Assembly: GCF_000426445.1 (NCBI RefSeq)
Contig: NZ_AUFJ01000009.1
Coordinates: 1-64,000 of the forward strand
Source: Brevibacterium album DSM 18261
GTDB taxonomy: Bacteria; Actinomycetota; Actinomycetes; Actinomycetales; Brevibacteriaceae
Reading direction: 5' to 3'
DNA length: 64,000 nucleotides
Under the pieces are notes generated by a model. The model ran no database searches and was not told the DNA's origin. It was given only the letters and a program-made list of their open reading frames with translations. Shown in pieces: positions 1 through 8,782 of the stretch. Within the stretch, counting starts at the first letter, position 1. Every line of letters starts with the position of its first letter. A program made the translations under genes and the position numbers.

Positions 1-114
1 CACCCGTTCGCCACTCATCCACACCTCAGCAAGCTGAGGGCTTCAGCGTTCGACTTGCATGTGTTAAGCACGCCGCCAGCGTTCGTCCTGAGCCAGGATC
101 AAACTCTCCAAAAA
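1..114 (-). rRNA. 16S ribosomal RNA, 5' end only
   Basis: Read on the minus strand, this stretch carries the universal 16S start (AGAGTTTGATCCTGGCTCAG, bases 107-88), then the conserved ACGAACGCTGGCGGCG block and the V1 helix. The gene runs off the left edge. The mature 5' end is placed about 7 nt before AGAGTTTG, near base 114, by the E. coli numbering. The short V1 loop (GAAGCCCTCAGCTTGCTGAGG) resembles Brevibacterium, which is the main taxonomic hint. Confidence 0.97.
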
Positions 115-252
115 CACACAACATTAAGGATGTGTGCGCAATCCTGACCAGTCAATCAAAAACCACACCAACCCCACACAGGAGGCTGATGGACAGGGTT
201 CTGATTCACCAGCACATAAAACATACTGGCATCATAAAAACAAACAAACACG

Positions 253-273
253 CTATTGAGTTCTCAAAGAACA
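253..273 (-). promoter_or_regulatory. 16S leader boxA-like antitermination/processing element
   Basis: On the minus strand this reads TGTTCTTTGAGAACTCAATAG, the leader motif typically found 100-200 nt before actinobacterial 16S genes. It contains a boxA-like TGTTCTTTGA, where NusB/S10 antitermination complexes are expected to load, and the GAGAACTCAA part usually contributes to pre-16S processing. It lies about 140 nt upstream of the mature 16S end. Function is assigned by family knowledge. Confidence 0.75.
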
Positions 274-356
274 GACACACAAACCCATCCGACCCCGGTT
301 TCACCAGAGCCATCTGAGAGAGATGTTGGAGACGCCTCCTTGGAAGAGGCTCACAT

Positions 357-385
357 AGTCTAGCATCGGACCCCATGCCCCGCAA
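357..385 (-). promoter_or_regulatory. Probable rRNA operon promoter
   Basis: On the minus strand a -35 hexamer TTGCGG (bases 385-380) is followed by exactly 17 nt and a -10 hexamer TAGACT (362-357). It faces the 16S gene, so transcription would start near base 350. A small leader hairpin (GCCTC/GAGGC, about 334-350) follows. The rest of the gap between the 16S gene and the yedK-like stop (115-475) holds leader sequence only; I see no gene in it. Confidence 0.65.
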
Positions 386-475
386 GCGCTGTCGCGCTCA
401 TTTGCAGGAAGTTCATCCGATCGCTGCTCCGGCTTCCGCTTGTCAGCGGCCCGCCCTGAGCAACGAGATATAACT

Positions 476-1327
476 CTAGACCGCCTCGGCGTCCCCTCGC
501 AACTCGGATCGCAGTGACGTGCGTCTCGCGGCGTCGTGCGCTGCCGAAAGGGCCTCGGCGCCCTCCGCTGCCTCCTCGACGGACGGGGAGGCAGCCCATG
601 CCCCCGGGCGCACCAGATCGGGGCCCTCGTTGCGGACGTTCCCGATCGCCGGGTCCACCCTCCTCCTCGTCACCGTCTCCGGGACGAAACCCTCTATGAA
701 GCCGTCCAGCAGGGCGCGAGCTTCCGCCGCCCCCGCCTCTGGGGCGTTCCACGTCGCCATCTGCTCCGGTGTGAGCATCACCGGCATGCGGTCGTGGACC
801 TCGCGCAGATGCCCCTGCGCCTCCGTCGTGATGATGGTCGTGCTCACCAGCCACCCGCTCTTCGCAGCCGCATCGTCCCCGACCGCCATGCGATCCTCGG
901 GGTCGAGGCGGCGGAACTCGTAGAGCCCCGCCATGAGCAGGAGCTCGCTGCCGGCGGACTCCATGAGCCACGGGGTCTTGCCTGCCTCGGTCGCCTCCCA
1001 CTCGTAGTAGCCGCGCACCGCCACAGCGCACCTCCGCGCGCCGAATGCCGCGCGGAACATGGGCTTCTCGTGCACGGTCTCCGCTCGCGCGTTGAAGGCC
1101 CGGAACCCGATCTTCAGGTCCCTCGCCCAGCCCGGCACCAGCCCCCACCTCGCCGGCTCCAGCCGGCGGACGATCTCACCCGTCGGCTCGGGCCTGTCCA
1201 CGAGCACGGGCACCGTCCCGCCCGGCGGCACGTTGTACCGCTCCGCGAAGACGTGGGATGAGACCCCCACCTCGAGCTCATCGGCAAGATCGGCGGGATC
1301 CACCGACAGGTTCAGACGACCGCACAT
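476..1327 (-). CDS. yedK: SRAP-family DNA-protein crosslink protein (YedK/HMCES-like)
   Basis: This 283-residue protein matches the SOS response-associated peptidase family, whose members protect abasic sites in single-stranded DNA by forming a thiazolidine crosslink through the N-terminal cysteine. The start MCGR places the catalytic Cys at position 2 once Met is removed. The other family residues are visible: Asn79 in FNARAET, Glu109 in GYYEWE and His178 in the VHDRMP motif. The C-terminal 60 or so residues are Ala-rich and longer than in E. coli YedK. It stands alone, divergent from the MarR gene, with its 3' end facing the rRNA promoter region. The sequence shows no LexA box I would trust. 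Confidence 0.93.
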   Translation of the reverse strand: MCGRLNLSVDPADLADELEVGVSSHVFAERYNVPPGGTVPVLVDRPEPTGEIVRRLEPARWGLVPGWARDLKIGFRAFNARAETVHEKPMFRAAFGARRCAVAVRGYYEWEATEAGKTPWLMESAGSELLLMAGLYEFRRLDPEDRMAVGDDAAAKSGWLVSTTIITTEAQGHLREVHDRMPVMLTPEQMATWNAPEAGAAEARALLDGFIEGFVPETVTRRRVDPAIGNVRNEGPDLVRPGAWAASPSVEEAAEGAEALSAAHDAARRTSLRSELRGDAEAV

Positions 1328-1455
1328 GCCTGAGATCCTGTCATCTCGCTAGACTCTTTCCAATCCCCGCCCACGGCACTCCGGGCATCCAGCACGGAGT
1401 GCGCCTGCCGATCGCGGCACCGGGCGGACCGGACCGGCCTGCACCAGGAGAACCG

Positions 1456-1974
1456 ATGAGCGCACCCCTCGACCCCATCGACGAGTCCCGTCGGCAGTGG
1501 ATCGAGCACGGCTGGGGCGAGGAGGCCGATGGCATGAGCCTCGTCATCTCCGTCATGCGGATCCACCAGCTCTTCCTCGCGCGGGTCGACCAGGTGCTGC
1601 GCCCCCTGTCGCTGACCTTCTCCCGGTACGAGGTGCTGGCGCTGCTCTCCTTCTCCCGCCGCGGCAGCCTGCCTATGAACAAGATCAGCAAGCGCCTGCA
1701 GGTCCACGCCACCTCGACGACCAATTCCGTCGATCGCCTCGAGACCGCCGGCCTCGCGATGCGGGTGCCCCACCCCGGTGACGGGCGGACCACTCTCGTC
1801 CAGATCACCGAGGCCGGCCGCGACCTCGTCGAGACCGCCACCCGCGCACTGAACTCCTCGGTCTTCTCCCGGCCGGGCCTCCCCGCCGAACCGACGCGCG
1901 ACCTGCTCGCCCGCCTCGGTGAGCTCCGTGCCGCGCTCGAGGCGCCCTCCGGTCCCCACGCGGCCGGCGCCTGA
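1456..1974 (+). CDS. MarR-family transcriptional regulator
   Basis: The protein has 172 residues. The ATG at 1456 was chosen because AGGAG lies 5 nt before it; an upstream in-frame extension would run through the divergent promoter. A winged helix-turn-helix spans roughly residues 55-120: the recognition helix region reads LQVHATSTTNSVDRLE and the wing reads HPGDGRTTLVQIT, the usual MarR signature. Flanking helices should form the dimer. The ligand is unknown. The gene precedes the branched-chain acyl-CoA operon by about 270 bp on the same strand, so it could regulate that operon or itself, but nothing in the sequence proves this. Confidence 0.88.
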   Translation: MSAPLDPIDESRRQWIEHGWGEEADGMSLVISVMRIHQLFLARVDQVLRPLSLTFSRYEVLALLSFSRRGSLPMNKISKRLQVHATSTTNSVDRLETAGLAMRVPHPGDGRTTLVQITEAGRDLVETATRALNSSVFSRPGLPAEPTRDLLARLGELRAALEAPSGPHAAGA

Positions 1975-2069
1975 CCGCCGTACGGCACACTCCTCTCACC
2001 GTCCGGCTCTCCCCGCGCGGCGCGCGACCCGAACATCCGGCACGCGCCCGCGGGCGCCGCCGCCAAATA

Positions 2070-2099
2070 CTTGGACGTCCTAGCAATTCTGCGTACCAT
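2070..2099 (+). promoter_or_regulatory. Promoter with overlapping palindromic operator before the acyl-CoA operon
   Basis: A -35 hexamer TTGGAC (2071-2076), a 17-nt spacer and a -10 hexamer TACCAT (2094-2099) precede the acyl-CoA dehydrogenase. The -35 is embedded in the near-perfect palindrome CTTGGACGTCCTAG (2070-2083, 12 of 14 positions symmetrical), as expected for a repressor site. Palindromes with a GGACGTCC core are typical of TetR-type operators; the regulator itself is not identified. Confidence 0.5.
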
Positions 2100-2243
2100 G
2101 GTCCGCAGGGTGGGCGGCACCACACGGCCGCCCGCCCCGCGACCGGCCTCATCATGACCGGTCGCCGTGCCCCCGGAGACCCCCGGGGCTGCCGTCCGGC
2201 ACCCGGCCGGACGCACACTGGAACAGGAATCGGAGGCACCGGT

Positions 2244-3410
2244 ATGGCGCGCAGCACGGCATCGGTCATCCCGTTCGGACTCACCGAGGAGCAGCGGGAG
2301 CTGTTCTCCATGTGCCGGGAGTTCGCGGACGAGGAGCTCGCTCCCCACGCTCTCGACTGGGACGCCGCAGGGCACTTCCCGGTGGACACGATCCGCCGGA
2401 CCGCAGAGCTGGGCATGGGCGGCATCTACATCGGCGAGGAATGGGGCGGAGCCGGGCTGGGCCGCATGGACGCCGTCCTCGTCTTCGAGGCCCTGTCGAC
2501 CGGCTGTCCCGCGGTGGCCAGCTACATCTCGATCCACAACATGGTGGCGAAGTGCCTCGAGCTGTTCGCCACCGAGGAGCAGAAGCAGCGCTGGCTCCTC
2601 CCGCTCACCTCCTTCGAGGCGCTGTCCAGCTACTGCCTCACCGAGCCCAATGCCGGCTCCGATGCCGCGGCGCTCAAGACCTCCGCCCGCCGCGACGGGG
2701 AGGCGTATGTCCTCAACGGCGTCAAGCAGTTCATCTCCGGCGCAGGCTCCTCGGACCTCTACCTCGTCATGGCCCGGACCGGCCAGGACGGAGCCCGCGG
2801 CATCTCCGCCTTCGTCGTGGAGAAGGACACCCCGGGCCTCACCTTCGGCGCGAACGAGAAGAAGATGGGCTGGAAGGCCCAGCCCACCCGCCAGGTCTTC
2901 ATGGAGAACGTGCGGGTGCCCGCCGAGAACCTCATCGGCGAGGAGGGGCAGGGCTTCAGGATCGCGATGAGCGGTCTGGACGGCGGCCGTCTCAACATCG
3001 GCGCCTCCTCCCTCGGCGGCGCGCAGTCCGCGCTGGAGAAGGCGGTGGCCTACATGGGCGAGCGCCAGGCGTTCGGCCACGACCTCACCGGCTTCCAGGC
3101 GCTGCGCTTCGAGGTCGCAGACCTCCAGGCGAAGCTGGAGTCCGCGCGCTCGCTCCTGTGGAGGGCGGCTTCGGCGTACGACGCGGAGGATCCGGACACC
3201 ACCCTGCTCTCGGCGATGGGCAAGCTCACGGCCACGGACACCGGCTTCGAGGTCGCCAACCGCGCACTCCAGATCTTCGGCGGCTACGGCTATCTGGCAG
3301 AGTACGGAGTGGAGAAGCTGGTCCGCGACCTGCGCGTCCACCAGATTCTCGAGGGAACCAACGAGATCATGCGCGTGATCATCTCGCGCAGGAGCACAGG
3401 AGTGGGATGA
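2244..3410 (+). CDS. Acyl-CoA dehydrogenase, isobutyryl-CoA dehydrogenase-like
   Basis: This 388-residue FAD enzyme of the short-chain acyl-CoA dehydrogenase family introduces a C2-C3 double bond into acyl-CoA. The ATG at 2244 has GGAGG 8 nt upstream. The flavin/substrate signature YCLTEPNAGSDAA and the C-terminal LEGTNEIMR motif, whose first Glu (about residue 370) is the catalytic base position in this family, are intact. Immediately downstream come a 3-hydroxyisobutyryl-CoA hydrolase-like gene and an enoyl-CoA hydratase with 4-nt overlaps. That trio matches the valine pathway (isobutyryl-CoA to methacrylyl-CoA to 3-hydroxyisobutyrate), so isobutyryl-CoA is the most likely substrate; 2-methylbutyryl-CoA is possible. 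Confidence 0.88.
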   Translation: MARSTASVIPFGLTEEQRELFSMCREFADEELAPHALDWDAAGHFPVDTIRRTAELGMGGIYIGEEWGGAGLGRMDAVLVFEALSTGCPAVASYISIHNMVAKCLELFATEEQKQRWLLPLTSFEALSSYCLTEPNAGSDAAALKTSARRDGEAYVLNGVKQFISGAGSSDLYLVMARTGQDGARGISAFVVEKDTPGLTFGANEKKMGWKAQPTRQVFMENVRVPAENLIGEEGQGFRIAMSGLDGGRLNIGASSLGGAQSALEKAVAYMGERQAFGHDLTGFQALRFEVADLQAKLESARSLLWRAASAYDAEDPDTTLLSAMGKLTATDTGFEVANRALQIFGGYGYLAEYGVEKLVRDLRVHQILEGTNEIMRVIISRRSTGVG

Positions 3411-4462
3411 CCAAGACAGCGGCCGAGGCCGACGCAGCAGTCCTCACATCGGTCGCGGGCGGACTCGCCCGCATCGAGCTCAACAAGCCCCGGGCGATCA
3501 ATGCGCTCTCGCACGACATGGTCGAGATCGTCGCGGAGGCGCTCGCGACCTGGCGCGAGGACGATGCGGTCGCGGCCGTCGTCGTCACCGGCAGCGGCGA
3601 GCGCGGGCTCTGCGCCGGCGGCGACATCAAGGCGATCCACCGCGCACTCGTCGAGGGCACCGACGGCGCAGCCCGGTTCTGGGCGGACGAGTACCGGATG
3701 AACAGCGCCATCGCGCGCTATCCCAAGCCCTACATCGCACTCATGGACGGGATCGTCATGGGCGGCGGCGTCGGCATCTCCGCATACGCCTCGCACCGCA
3801 TCGTCACCGAGACCTCGCAGGTGGGCATGCCGGAGACCGGGATCGGCCTCTTCCCGGACGTGGGCGGGACCTGGCTGCTTGCCCGCGTCCCGCACCGCGC
3901 GGGCATGCACATGGCGCTCACCGGGGAGCCCGTGGGCCCCGCCGATGCGATCCGCTACGGCCTCGCGGACACCTTCGTCCCCCGCGAGCGCCTGCCGGAG
4001 CTCCTCGACGCCCTCGCAGCCGAGCCTGGGGACGTCGATGCCGTCCTCGCGCGCTTCGCCGCCGAGCCTCCGGCTTCCGGTCTCGAGGCCGATGAGGAGT
4101 GGATCGCCGAGGCGTATGCCCACGACACCGCCGCCGAGGTGGTCGAGGCGCTGGCAGCGCACCCCTCGCCCCGGGCGCAGGAGACCGCTGCGACCATCCG
4201 CACCAAATCGCCGCTGTCCGTCGCGGTCACGTTCGAGATGGTGCGCACGGCGGGCGAGATGACCCTCGACGAGGTCCTCGAGCGGGATTTCGCCGCGGGA
4301 GTGGAGATCGCGAAGCATCCCGACCTGCGCGAGGGCATCCGCGCGCAGGTGATCGACAAGGACCGCAATCCGCAGTGGAGGCCCGCCTCGCTGGCGGAGC
4401 TCGACCCGAGCGTCGTCGCCGCCGTGGTGGGCGCCGTCCAGGACCGAAAGGTGTTCTCATGA
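3407..4462 (+). CDS. 3-hydroxyisobutyryl-CoA hydrolase (crotonase superfamily)
   Basis: The 351-residue protein has the crotonase fold with the longer C-terminal region of the HIBCH subgroup. Diagnostic positions are Glu143 and Asp151 in the stretch [14 protein letters not shown], which in this subgroup support thioester hydrolysis instead of hydration. The oxyanion-hole glycines are in LCAGGD (69-73) and IVMGGGVG (116-123). Its ATG overlaps the dehydrogenase stop by 4 nt, indicating translational coupling. It would convert 3-hydroxyisobutyryl-CoA to free 3-hydroxyisobutyrate in valine breakdown. The dehydrogenase that would follow (mmsB) is not in the window. Confidence 0.88.
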   Translation: MTKTAAEADAAVLTSVAGGLARIELNKPRAINALSHDMVEIVAEALATWREDDAVAAVVVTGSGERGLCAGGDIKAIHRALVEGTDGAARFWADEYRMNSAIARYPKPYIALMDGIVMGGGVGISAYASHRIVTETSQVGMPETGIGLFPDVGGTWLLARVPHRAGMHMALTGEPVGPADAIRYGLADTFVPRERLPELLDALAAEPGDVDAVLARFAAEPPASGLEADEEWIAEAYAHDTAAEVVEALAAHPSPRAQETAATIRTKSPLSVAVTFEMVRTAGEMTLDEVLERDFAAGVEIAKHPDLREGIRAQVIDKDRNPQWRPASLAELDPSVVAAVVGAVQDRKVFS

Positions 4463-5280
4463 CCCAGGCAGAGCAGACGCAGCAGACCGCAGAGGGCCTC
4501 GGCGGGCGGACGTTCGAGACGATCCTCGTCGAGGTGGAGGCGGGCATCGCGACGCTCACGCTCAACCGCCCGGAGGCGCTCAATGCGCTCAACCTGCAGG
4601 TGCTCGAGGACGTCACGGCCGCTGCGGCGGCCGCCGATGCCGATGACGCCGTCCGCGTCATCGTCCTGACCGGCCAGGACCGCGCCTTCGCCGCCGGGGC
4701 CGACATCAAGGAGATGTCCACCCTCGACTTCTCGCAGGCCTACCGCCGCAACTGGTTCGCCGGCTGGAACAGGCTCGCCGAGGTCTCCAAGCCGATCATC
4801 ACCGCGGTCAACGGCTTCGCCCTCGGCGGCGGCTGCGAGCTCGCGATGATGGGCGACATCCTCATCGCCTCGGAGAAGGCGAAGTTCGGGCAGCCCGAGA
4901 TCAACCTCGGCGTGCTGCCGGGCATGGGCGGCTCCCAGCGGCTCACCCGCGCGATCGGCAAGGCGAAGGCGATGGACCTGTGCCTCACCGGCCGCATGAT
5001 GGACGCCGAGGAGGCCGAGCGCTCCGGGCTCGTGGCCCGGGTGGTGCCGCACGAGGAGCTCGCCTCGACGGCGCGCGAGATCGCGGAGACCATCGCCGCG
5101 AAGTCGCTCATCGCCGCGGGCATGGTCAAGGAGGCCGTCAACGCCGCCTTCGAGACGAGCCTGGAGCAGGGGCTGCGATACGAGCGCAGGCTCTTCCACT
5201 CCTCGCTCGCGACCGCGGACCAGACCGAGGGCATGGCCGCCTTCATCGAGAAGCGCACGCCGCAGTTCACCGATTCCTGA
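4459..5280 (+). CDS. Enoyl-CoA hydratase (crotonase)
   Basis: The 273-residue protein carries both catalytic glutamates of enoyl-CoA hydratases, Glu127 in GGGCELAM and Glu147 in GQPEINLGV, and the [10 protein letters not shown] oxyanion motif (77-86). It should hydrate methacrylyl-CoA or other short 2-enoyl-CoA thioesters. The ATG overlaps the hydrolase stop by 4 nt, making it the third cistron of the operon begun at 2244. A strong hairpin follows 11 nt after its stop codon. About 15 N-terminal residues precede the first strand, common in actinobacterial homologues. Confidence 0.9.
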   Translation: MTQAEQTQQTAEGLGGRTFETILVEVEAGIATLTLNRPEALNALNLQVLEDVTAAAAAADADDAVRVIVLTGQDRAFAAGADIKEMSTLDFSQAYRRNWFAGWNRLAEVSKPIITAVNGFALGGGCELAMMGDILIASEKAKFGQPEINLGVLPGMGGSQRLTRAIGKAKAMDLCLTGRMMDAEEAERSGLVARVVPHEELASTAREIAETIAAKSLIAAGMVKEAVNAAFETSLEQGLRYERRLFHSSLATADQTEGMAAFIEKRTPQFTDS

Positions 5281-5290
5281 GCAAGCCTTC

Positions 5291-5324
5291 AGCGCCCGCC
5301 CCGTGTGCTCGCGGGGCGGGCGCT
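5291..5324 (+). terminator. Hairpin terminator of the acyl-CoA operon
   Basis: AGCGCCCGCCCCG (5291-5303) pairs perfectly with CGGGGCGGGCGCT (5312-5324) around an 8-nt loop. It starts 11 nt after the enoyl-CoA hydratase stop. There is no T-run, as is common in high-GC actinobacteria. Confidence 0.7.
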
Positions 5325-5448
5325 GTGCGTGCGGCGCGCGCTCCTCGGTTCCGCCCCATGCCCGCCGCCACGCCGACCGAACTGTTCGAGCGTTCGACAA
5401 CGCGCTAGGGTGGGGCCGACCCGTCACTGCCGACGCAGAAGGAGAACC

Positions 5449-6420
5449 ATGTCGCTTCCCGAGGCCCTCGCCCGTCCCCTGAGCGTGCCCGTCATCGCGT
5501 CCCCCATGTTCATCGCCTCCGGCCTCGAGCTCGTCAAGGCCCAGTGCCAGTCGGGGATCGTGGGCTCCTTCCCCACCCTCAACGCGCGGCCCAAGGAGCA
5601 GCTGACGGACTGGTTCTCCGAGATCGAGGAGGAGAACGCGGCCTTCGCGAAGGCGAACCCGGAGCAGCCGGTGGGCCCCGTCGCCGCCAACCTCATCGTG
5701 CACAAGACGAACGACCGTCTCGAGCACGACCTCGGCGTGGTCGTCGACCACAAGGTGCCGGTCGTCATCACCTCGCTGGGCGCGCGCGAGGACGTCAACG
5801 CCGCGATCCACAGCTACGGCGGCGTCGTCCTCCACGACATCATCAACAACCGCTTCGCGCACAAGGCGATCGAGAAGGGCGCCGACGGCCTCATCGCCGT
5901 CGCCGCAGGTGCCGGCGGACACGCGGGCGCACTGTCCCCCTTCGCGCTCGTCCAGGAGATCCGCGAGTGGTTCGACGGTCCGCTGGCGCTGTCCGGTGCG
6001 CTCGCGCACGGACGCTCGATCCTCGCCGCTCAGGTGATGGGCGCGGACTTCGGCTATGTGGGCTCGGCCTTCCTCTCGACGCCCGAGGCCAATGTCGTCG
6101 ACGACTACCGGGACATGGTCGTGGGCTCCTCGGCCTCCGACATCGTCTACTCCAACCTCTTCACGGGCGTGCACGGCAACTACCTGCGGGGCTCGATCGA
6201 GCGGGCCGGGCTCAACCCGGACGATCTGCCCGTCTCCGATCCGTCCAAGATGACCTTCGGCTCCGACCGTGATGCGAAGAAGCCCAAGGCGTGGAAGGAG
6301 ATCTGGGGCTCGGGCCAGGGCATCGGCACCATCAGCGAGTCGGTCTCCGCGCGCGATCTCATCGCGCGCCTGGCGGCGCAGTACGCCGAGGCGCAGGCGG
6401 GCTCCCGCGTGCTCGTCTGA
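5449..6420 (+). CDS. Nitronate monooxygenase-like NAD(P)H/FMN oxidoreductase
   Basis: This 323-residue TIM-barrel flavoprotein resembles the 2-nitropropane dioxygenase/nitronate monooxygenase family. The ATG at 5449 has AAGGAG 5 nt upstream. Recognisable segments are the N-terminal PVIASPMF strand, the VAAGAGGHAG motif (about residues 160-169) whose His is the conserved active-site position, and the GYVGSAFL strand-loop that binds the FMN phosphate. Family members oxidise alkyl nitronates, but many homologues next to fatty-acid or branched-chain acyl-CoA genes have unknown substrates. It is a separate transcription unit between two hairpin terminators. Confidence 0.85.
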   Translation: MSLPEALARPLSVPVIASPMFIASGLELVKAQCQSGIVGSFPTLNARPKEQLTDWFSEIEEENAAFAKANPEQPVGPVAANLIVHKTNDRLEHDLGVVVDHKVPVVITSLGAREDVNAAIHSYGGVVLHDIINNRFAHKAIEKGADGLIAVAAGAGGHAGALSPFALVQEIREWFDGPLALSGALAHGRSILAAQVMGADFGYVGSAFLSTPEANVVDDYRDMVVGSSASDIVYSNLFTGVHGNYLRGSIERAGLNPDDLPVSDPSKMTFGSDRDAKKPKAWKEIWGSGQGIGTISESVSARDLIARLAAQYAEAQAGSRVLV

Positions 6421-6440
6421 GCGCTCACAGGCATGTGCGG

Positions 6441-6483
6441 GCGGAGGCCCCGGAGGGACATCGTGCTCCTCCGGGGCCTCCGC
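6441..6483 (+). terminator. Hairpin terminator after the NMO-like gene
   Basis: GCGGAGGCCCCGGAGG (6441-6456) pairs perfectly with CCTCCGGGGCCTCCGC (6468-6483) around an 11-nt loop. It sits between convergent genes (5449-6420 plus, 6552-7679 minus) and may serve both. Confidence 0.75.
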
Positions 6484-6551
6484 CGTATGCGGCGGGCGCC
6501 CGCCGGCTCAGCCCCACCCGGCGGGGGGCTCACGGGATCAGCCTCGCGGGC

Positions 6552-7679
6552 TCAGCTGTGCAGGCTCACGTACCGGTGCAGGCGCTCGATGCCCCTGCCG
6601 TCCGCCGGAGCCGAGGCGAACGCCGCCTCCAGCTGTGCGCGCACCGCGGAGGCGTCGAAGGACTCGCCGATCACCACGAGCACACTCTCCGGCTCTTCCT
6701 CCCCGCTCCCGGCAGCAGCCGAGGAGGCGGGTGACACGTAGACGGTGGGGCCGACCGCCTGCACCCCGTAGGAACGCGGCCTCCCCCGCTCTCGCACCGT
6801 GAGCGCGCCCTTCACGCGGTAGACGCCCTGCGGCAGATCCTCGAGCAGGTCGAGCACCGCGCCGGGGTCCGCGCAGCCCGGAGAGGTCACGGTCACCGAC
6901 ATCGCGTGGCGGTGCGGGAGAGCGGACTCGTCGAGCGCTGCCAGTGCGGCGCGGTCGCGCTCTGCATGCGCCTCGCGCAGCAGATCCCAGACGGGAAGGA
7001 CTCCCTGGCCGGAGATGGGCTCGTCGCCGGCTGCGGCCTCGGCGGAACTGCGGGAGCCCGGGTCCATGAGCAGCAGCGGATCGAGGCGGCCGAACGAGGT
7101 GCCCGTGACGAGCGCCCGCGGATTGCGGGAGTGCACCCGGGCCCGCACCGTCTCCACCGCACCCTCCCGCTCACCCTCGGGCAGCTGGTCGAGCTTGTTC
7201 ACCACGACCAGGGTGGTGGCGGCGTAGCGGACCGGGGCGGCCTCCCCCGTGTCCACGGTCGAGGCGTGCATGAGGGCGTCGACGACGTCCACCACCCCGG
7301 CGAGGTGGAAGCGATGACGCCCCCAGCGGCTCACCATGCGCGCGAGCGTGAGGGGCTCGGCGAAGCCGCTCGATTCGACGATGATCGCGTCGAGGGCGAG
7401 CCGCGGTTCGGCCAGACTCACGAGCGCCTCCTCGAGCGCGCTGGTGTCGCTGAGGCAGCAGATGCAGCCGCCGGAGATCGAGACGGGCTCACTCACCTGG
7501 CCCGCCACGAGGCCCGCATCCACATTGAGGTCGCCGAAGTCGTTGACGACCACGCCGACCCGGGAGTCCGGATGCCGCAGGAGGTGGTTGAGCAGGCTCG
7601 TCTTCCCCGCGCCCAGGAAGCCGGTGAGCAGGATGACGGGGACGGCGCCGGGCCGGGCGCTCCTGCCGGCTTGGGGCAT
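6552..7679 (-). CDS. CobW/COG0523-family GTPase metallochaperone
   Basis: The ATG at 7679 has AGGAGG upstream and puts the P-loop GFLGAGKTS at residues 20-28, normal for the family; the protein has 375 residues. The metal-binding GGCICC motif (70-75) and the guanine-specificity NKLD motif are present, and a CobW_C domain follows in the C-terminal third. Members insert zinc, cobalt or other metals into client enzymes using GTP. There is no cobalamin gene nearby, so a Zur-type zinc role is plausible, but I found no clear Zur box upstream. A His-rich linker, common in zinc members, is weak here. Confidence 0.88.
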   Translation of the reverse strand: MPQAGRSARPGAVPVILLTGFLGAGKTSLLNHLLRHPDSRVGVVVNDFGDLNVDAGLVAGQVSEPVSISGGCICCLSDTSALEEALVSLAEPRLALDAIIVESSGFAEPLTLARMVSRWGRHRFHLAGVVDVVDALMHASTVDTGEAAPVRYAATTLVVVNKLDQLPEGEREGAVETVRARVHSRNPRALVTGTSFGRLDPLLLMDPGSRSSAEAAAGDEPISGQGVLPVWDLLREAHAERDRAALAALDESALPHRHAMSVTVTSPGCADPGAVLDLLEDLPQGVYRVKGALTVRERGRPRSYGVQAVGPTVYVSPASSAAAGSGEEEPESVLVVIGESFDASAVRAQLEAAFASAPADGRGIERLHRYVSLHS

Positions 7680-7877
7680 GGACGGACCTCCTGTGTGTGC
7701 TGAGCCTGCTGAGTCTGCGGTGCGCGCCCATGCTCCCACACCGGCGGAGGGATCGGCGTGGCCTCGACAGGCGCGGATTCCGGCGGACGTGGCTGCGGCG
7801 GGATCCTGTGCCCTGAGCGCCGGTGCGGCACGCTCAGGTGCGGCACGCTCAGACGCAGCGGGCATAGGCTCAGCACT

Positions 7878-8753
7878 ATGACGGCCCTGTACGCATGTGC
7901 CTATGCGCTCATCTGGTCGACCGGCTTCGTGGTGGCGCGCTTCATCGACGGGGCGGTCGAGCCCACGATGTTCCTGTTCCTGCGGTTCTCCCTCGCCGCC
8001 CTCGCGCTCTTCGCGCTGTGCGCGCTGCTGCGCCCGCGGATGCCGCGGCTGCGGGAGGCCGCGCGCCATGTGGGCGTGGGCGCCCTGCTCAACGGCGTGT
8101 ACCTCTGCCTGGGCTACCTCGCGGTGGCGCAGGGACTCCCCGTCTCGGTCATGACGCTGCTGGGCGGATGGCAGCCGGTGCTCGCGCTGCTCGTCGTCGC
8201 CGTCCTCGCCCGCCGGCTCCCCGGGCGTGCCGTGCTCGCCGGCGTCCTGGTGTCCCTGGCCGGGGTCGCCCTGGTGCTCCTGCCCGGTCTGCGGACGGGA
8301 GGGGGCGAGGGCGTCGGTGCGCTGACCCTGGTGCTCGGGCTGGCCTCGGTGACGGCGCTGACGCTGGGCGTGCTCGCGCAGTCACGGGTGAGGGGGACGG
8401 CCCTGCTCCCCGCGGTCGCCTGGCAGGCCGCAGGCGGTGCCGCAGTCTCGGGTGCGGTCGCCCTCTCCCTGGGCGACCCGTGGCCGGCGTGGAGCGGCAC
8501 CCTGGCGGCGGCGCTCACATGGTCGGTGCTCGGCATCTCACTCACCGGGATGCTCCTCATGGTCCACCTCACCCGCAGCCGGGGCCCGGTGTTCATCTCG
8601 GTCCTCGTGCTCACCGCTCCCCCGCTCGCCGCGCTCGAGGCCTACCTCCTGTTCGGGGAGACCGTCACTCCGGTGCAGGGAGCGGGGATCGCGGTGGCGC
8701 TGTGCGGGGTGGGCATCGCGCAGCTGCGCAGAGGAGAAGGCCGGGCGGGGTGA
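7878..8753 (+). CDS. EamA-family (DMT) transporter
   Basis: The 291-residue protein is almost entirely hydrophobic and forms ten predicted membrane helices in two EamA repeats, typical of drug/metabolite exporters. It begins MTALYACAYALIWSTGFVVA, so the first helix starts almost at the N-terminus. The ATG at 7878 has no Shine-Dalgarno; instead TAGGCT (7865-7870) sits 8 nt before it, suggesting a leaderless transcript. The gene is divergent from the CobW gene and converges with the ABC permease. Substrate cannot be inferred. Confidence 0.85.
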   Translation: MTALYACAYALIWSTGFVVARFIDGAVEPTMFLFLRFSLAALALFALCALLRPRMPRLREAARHVGVGALLNGVYLCLGYLAVAQGLPVSVMTLLGGWQPVLALLVVAVLARRLPGRAVLAGVLVSLAGVALVLLPGLRTGGGEGVGALTLVLGLASVTALTLGVLAQSRVRGTALLPAVAWQAAGGAAVSGAVALSLGDPWPAWSGTLAAALTWSVLGISLTGMLLMVHLTRSRGPVFISVLVLTAPPLAALEAYLLFGETVTPVQGAGIAVALCGVGIAQLRRGEGRAG

Positions 8754-8782
8754 GCGGCCAGGGCTGAGAAGGGGACGAGCCC

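Noticed and set aside
5378..5388. CGAACTGTTCG upstream of the NMO-like gene, considered as a LexA (SOS) box.
   Set aside because: Actinobacterial LexA boxes need CGAAC and GTTCG separated by 4 nt; here the gap is 1 nt.
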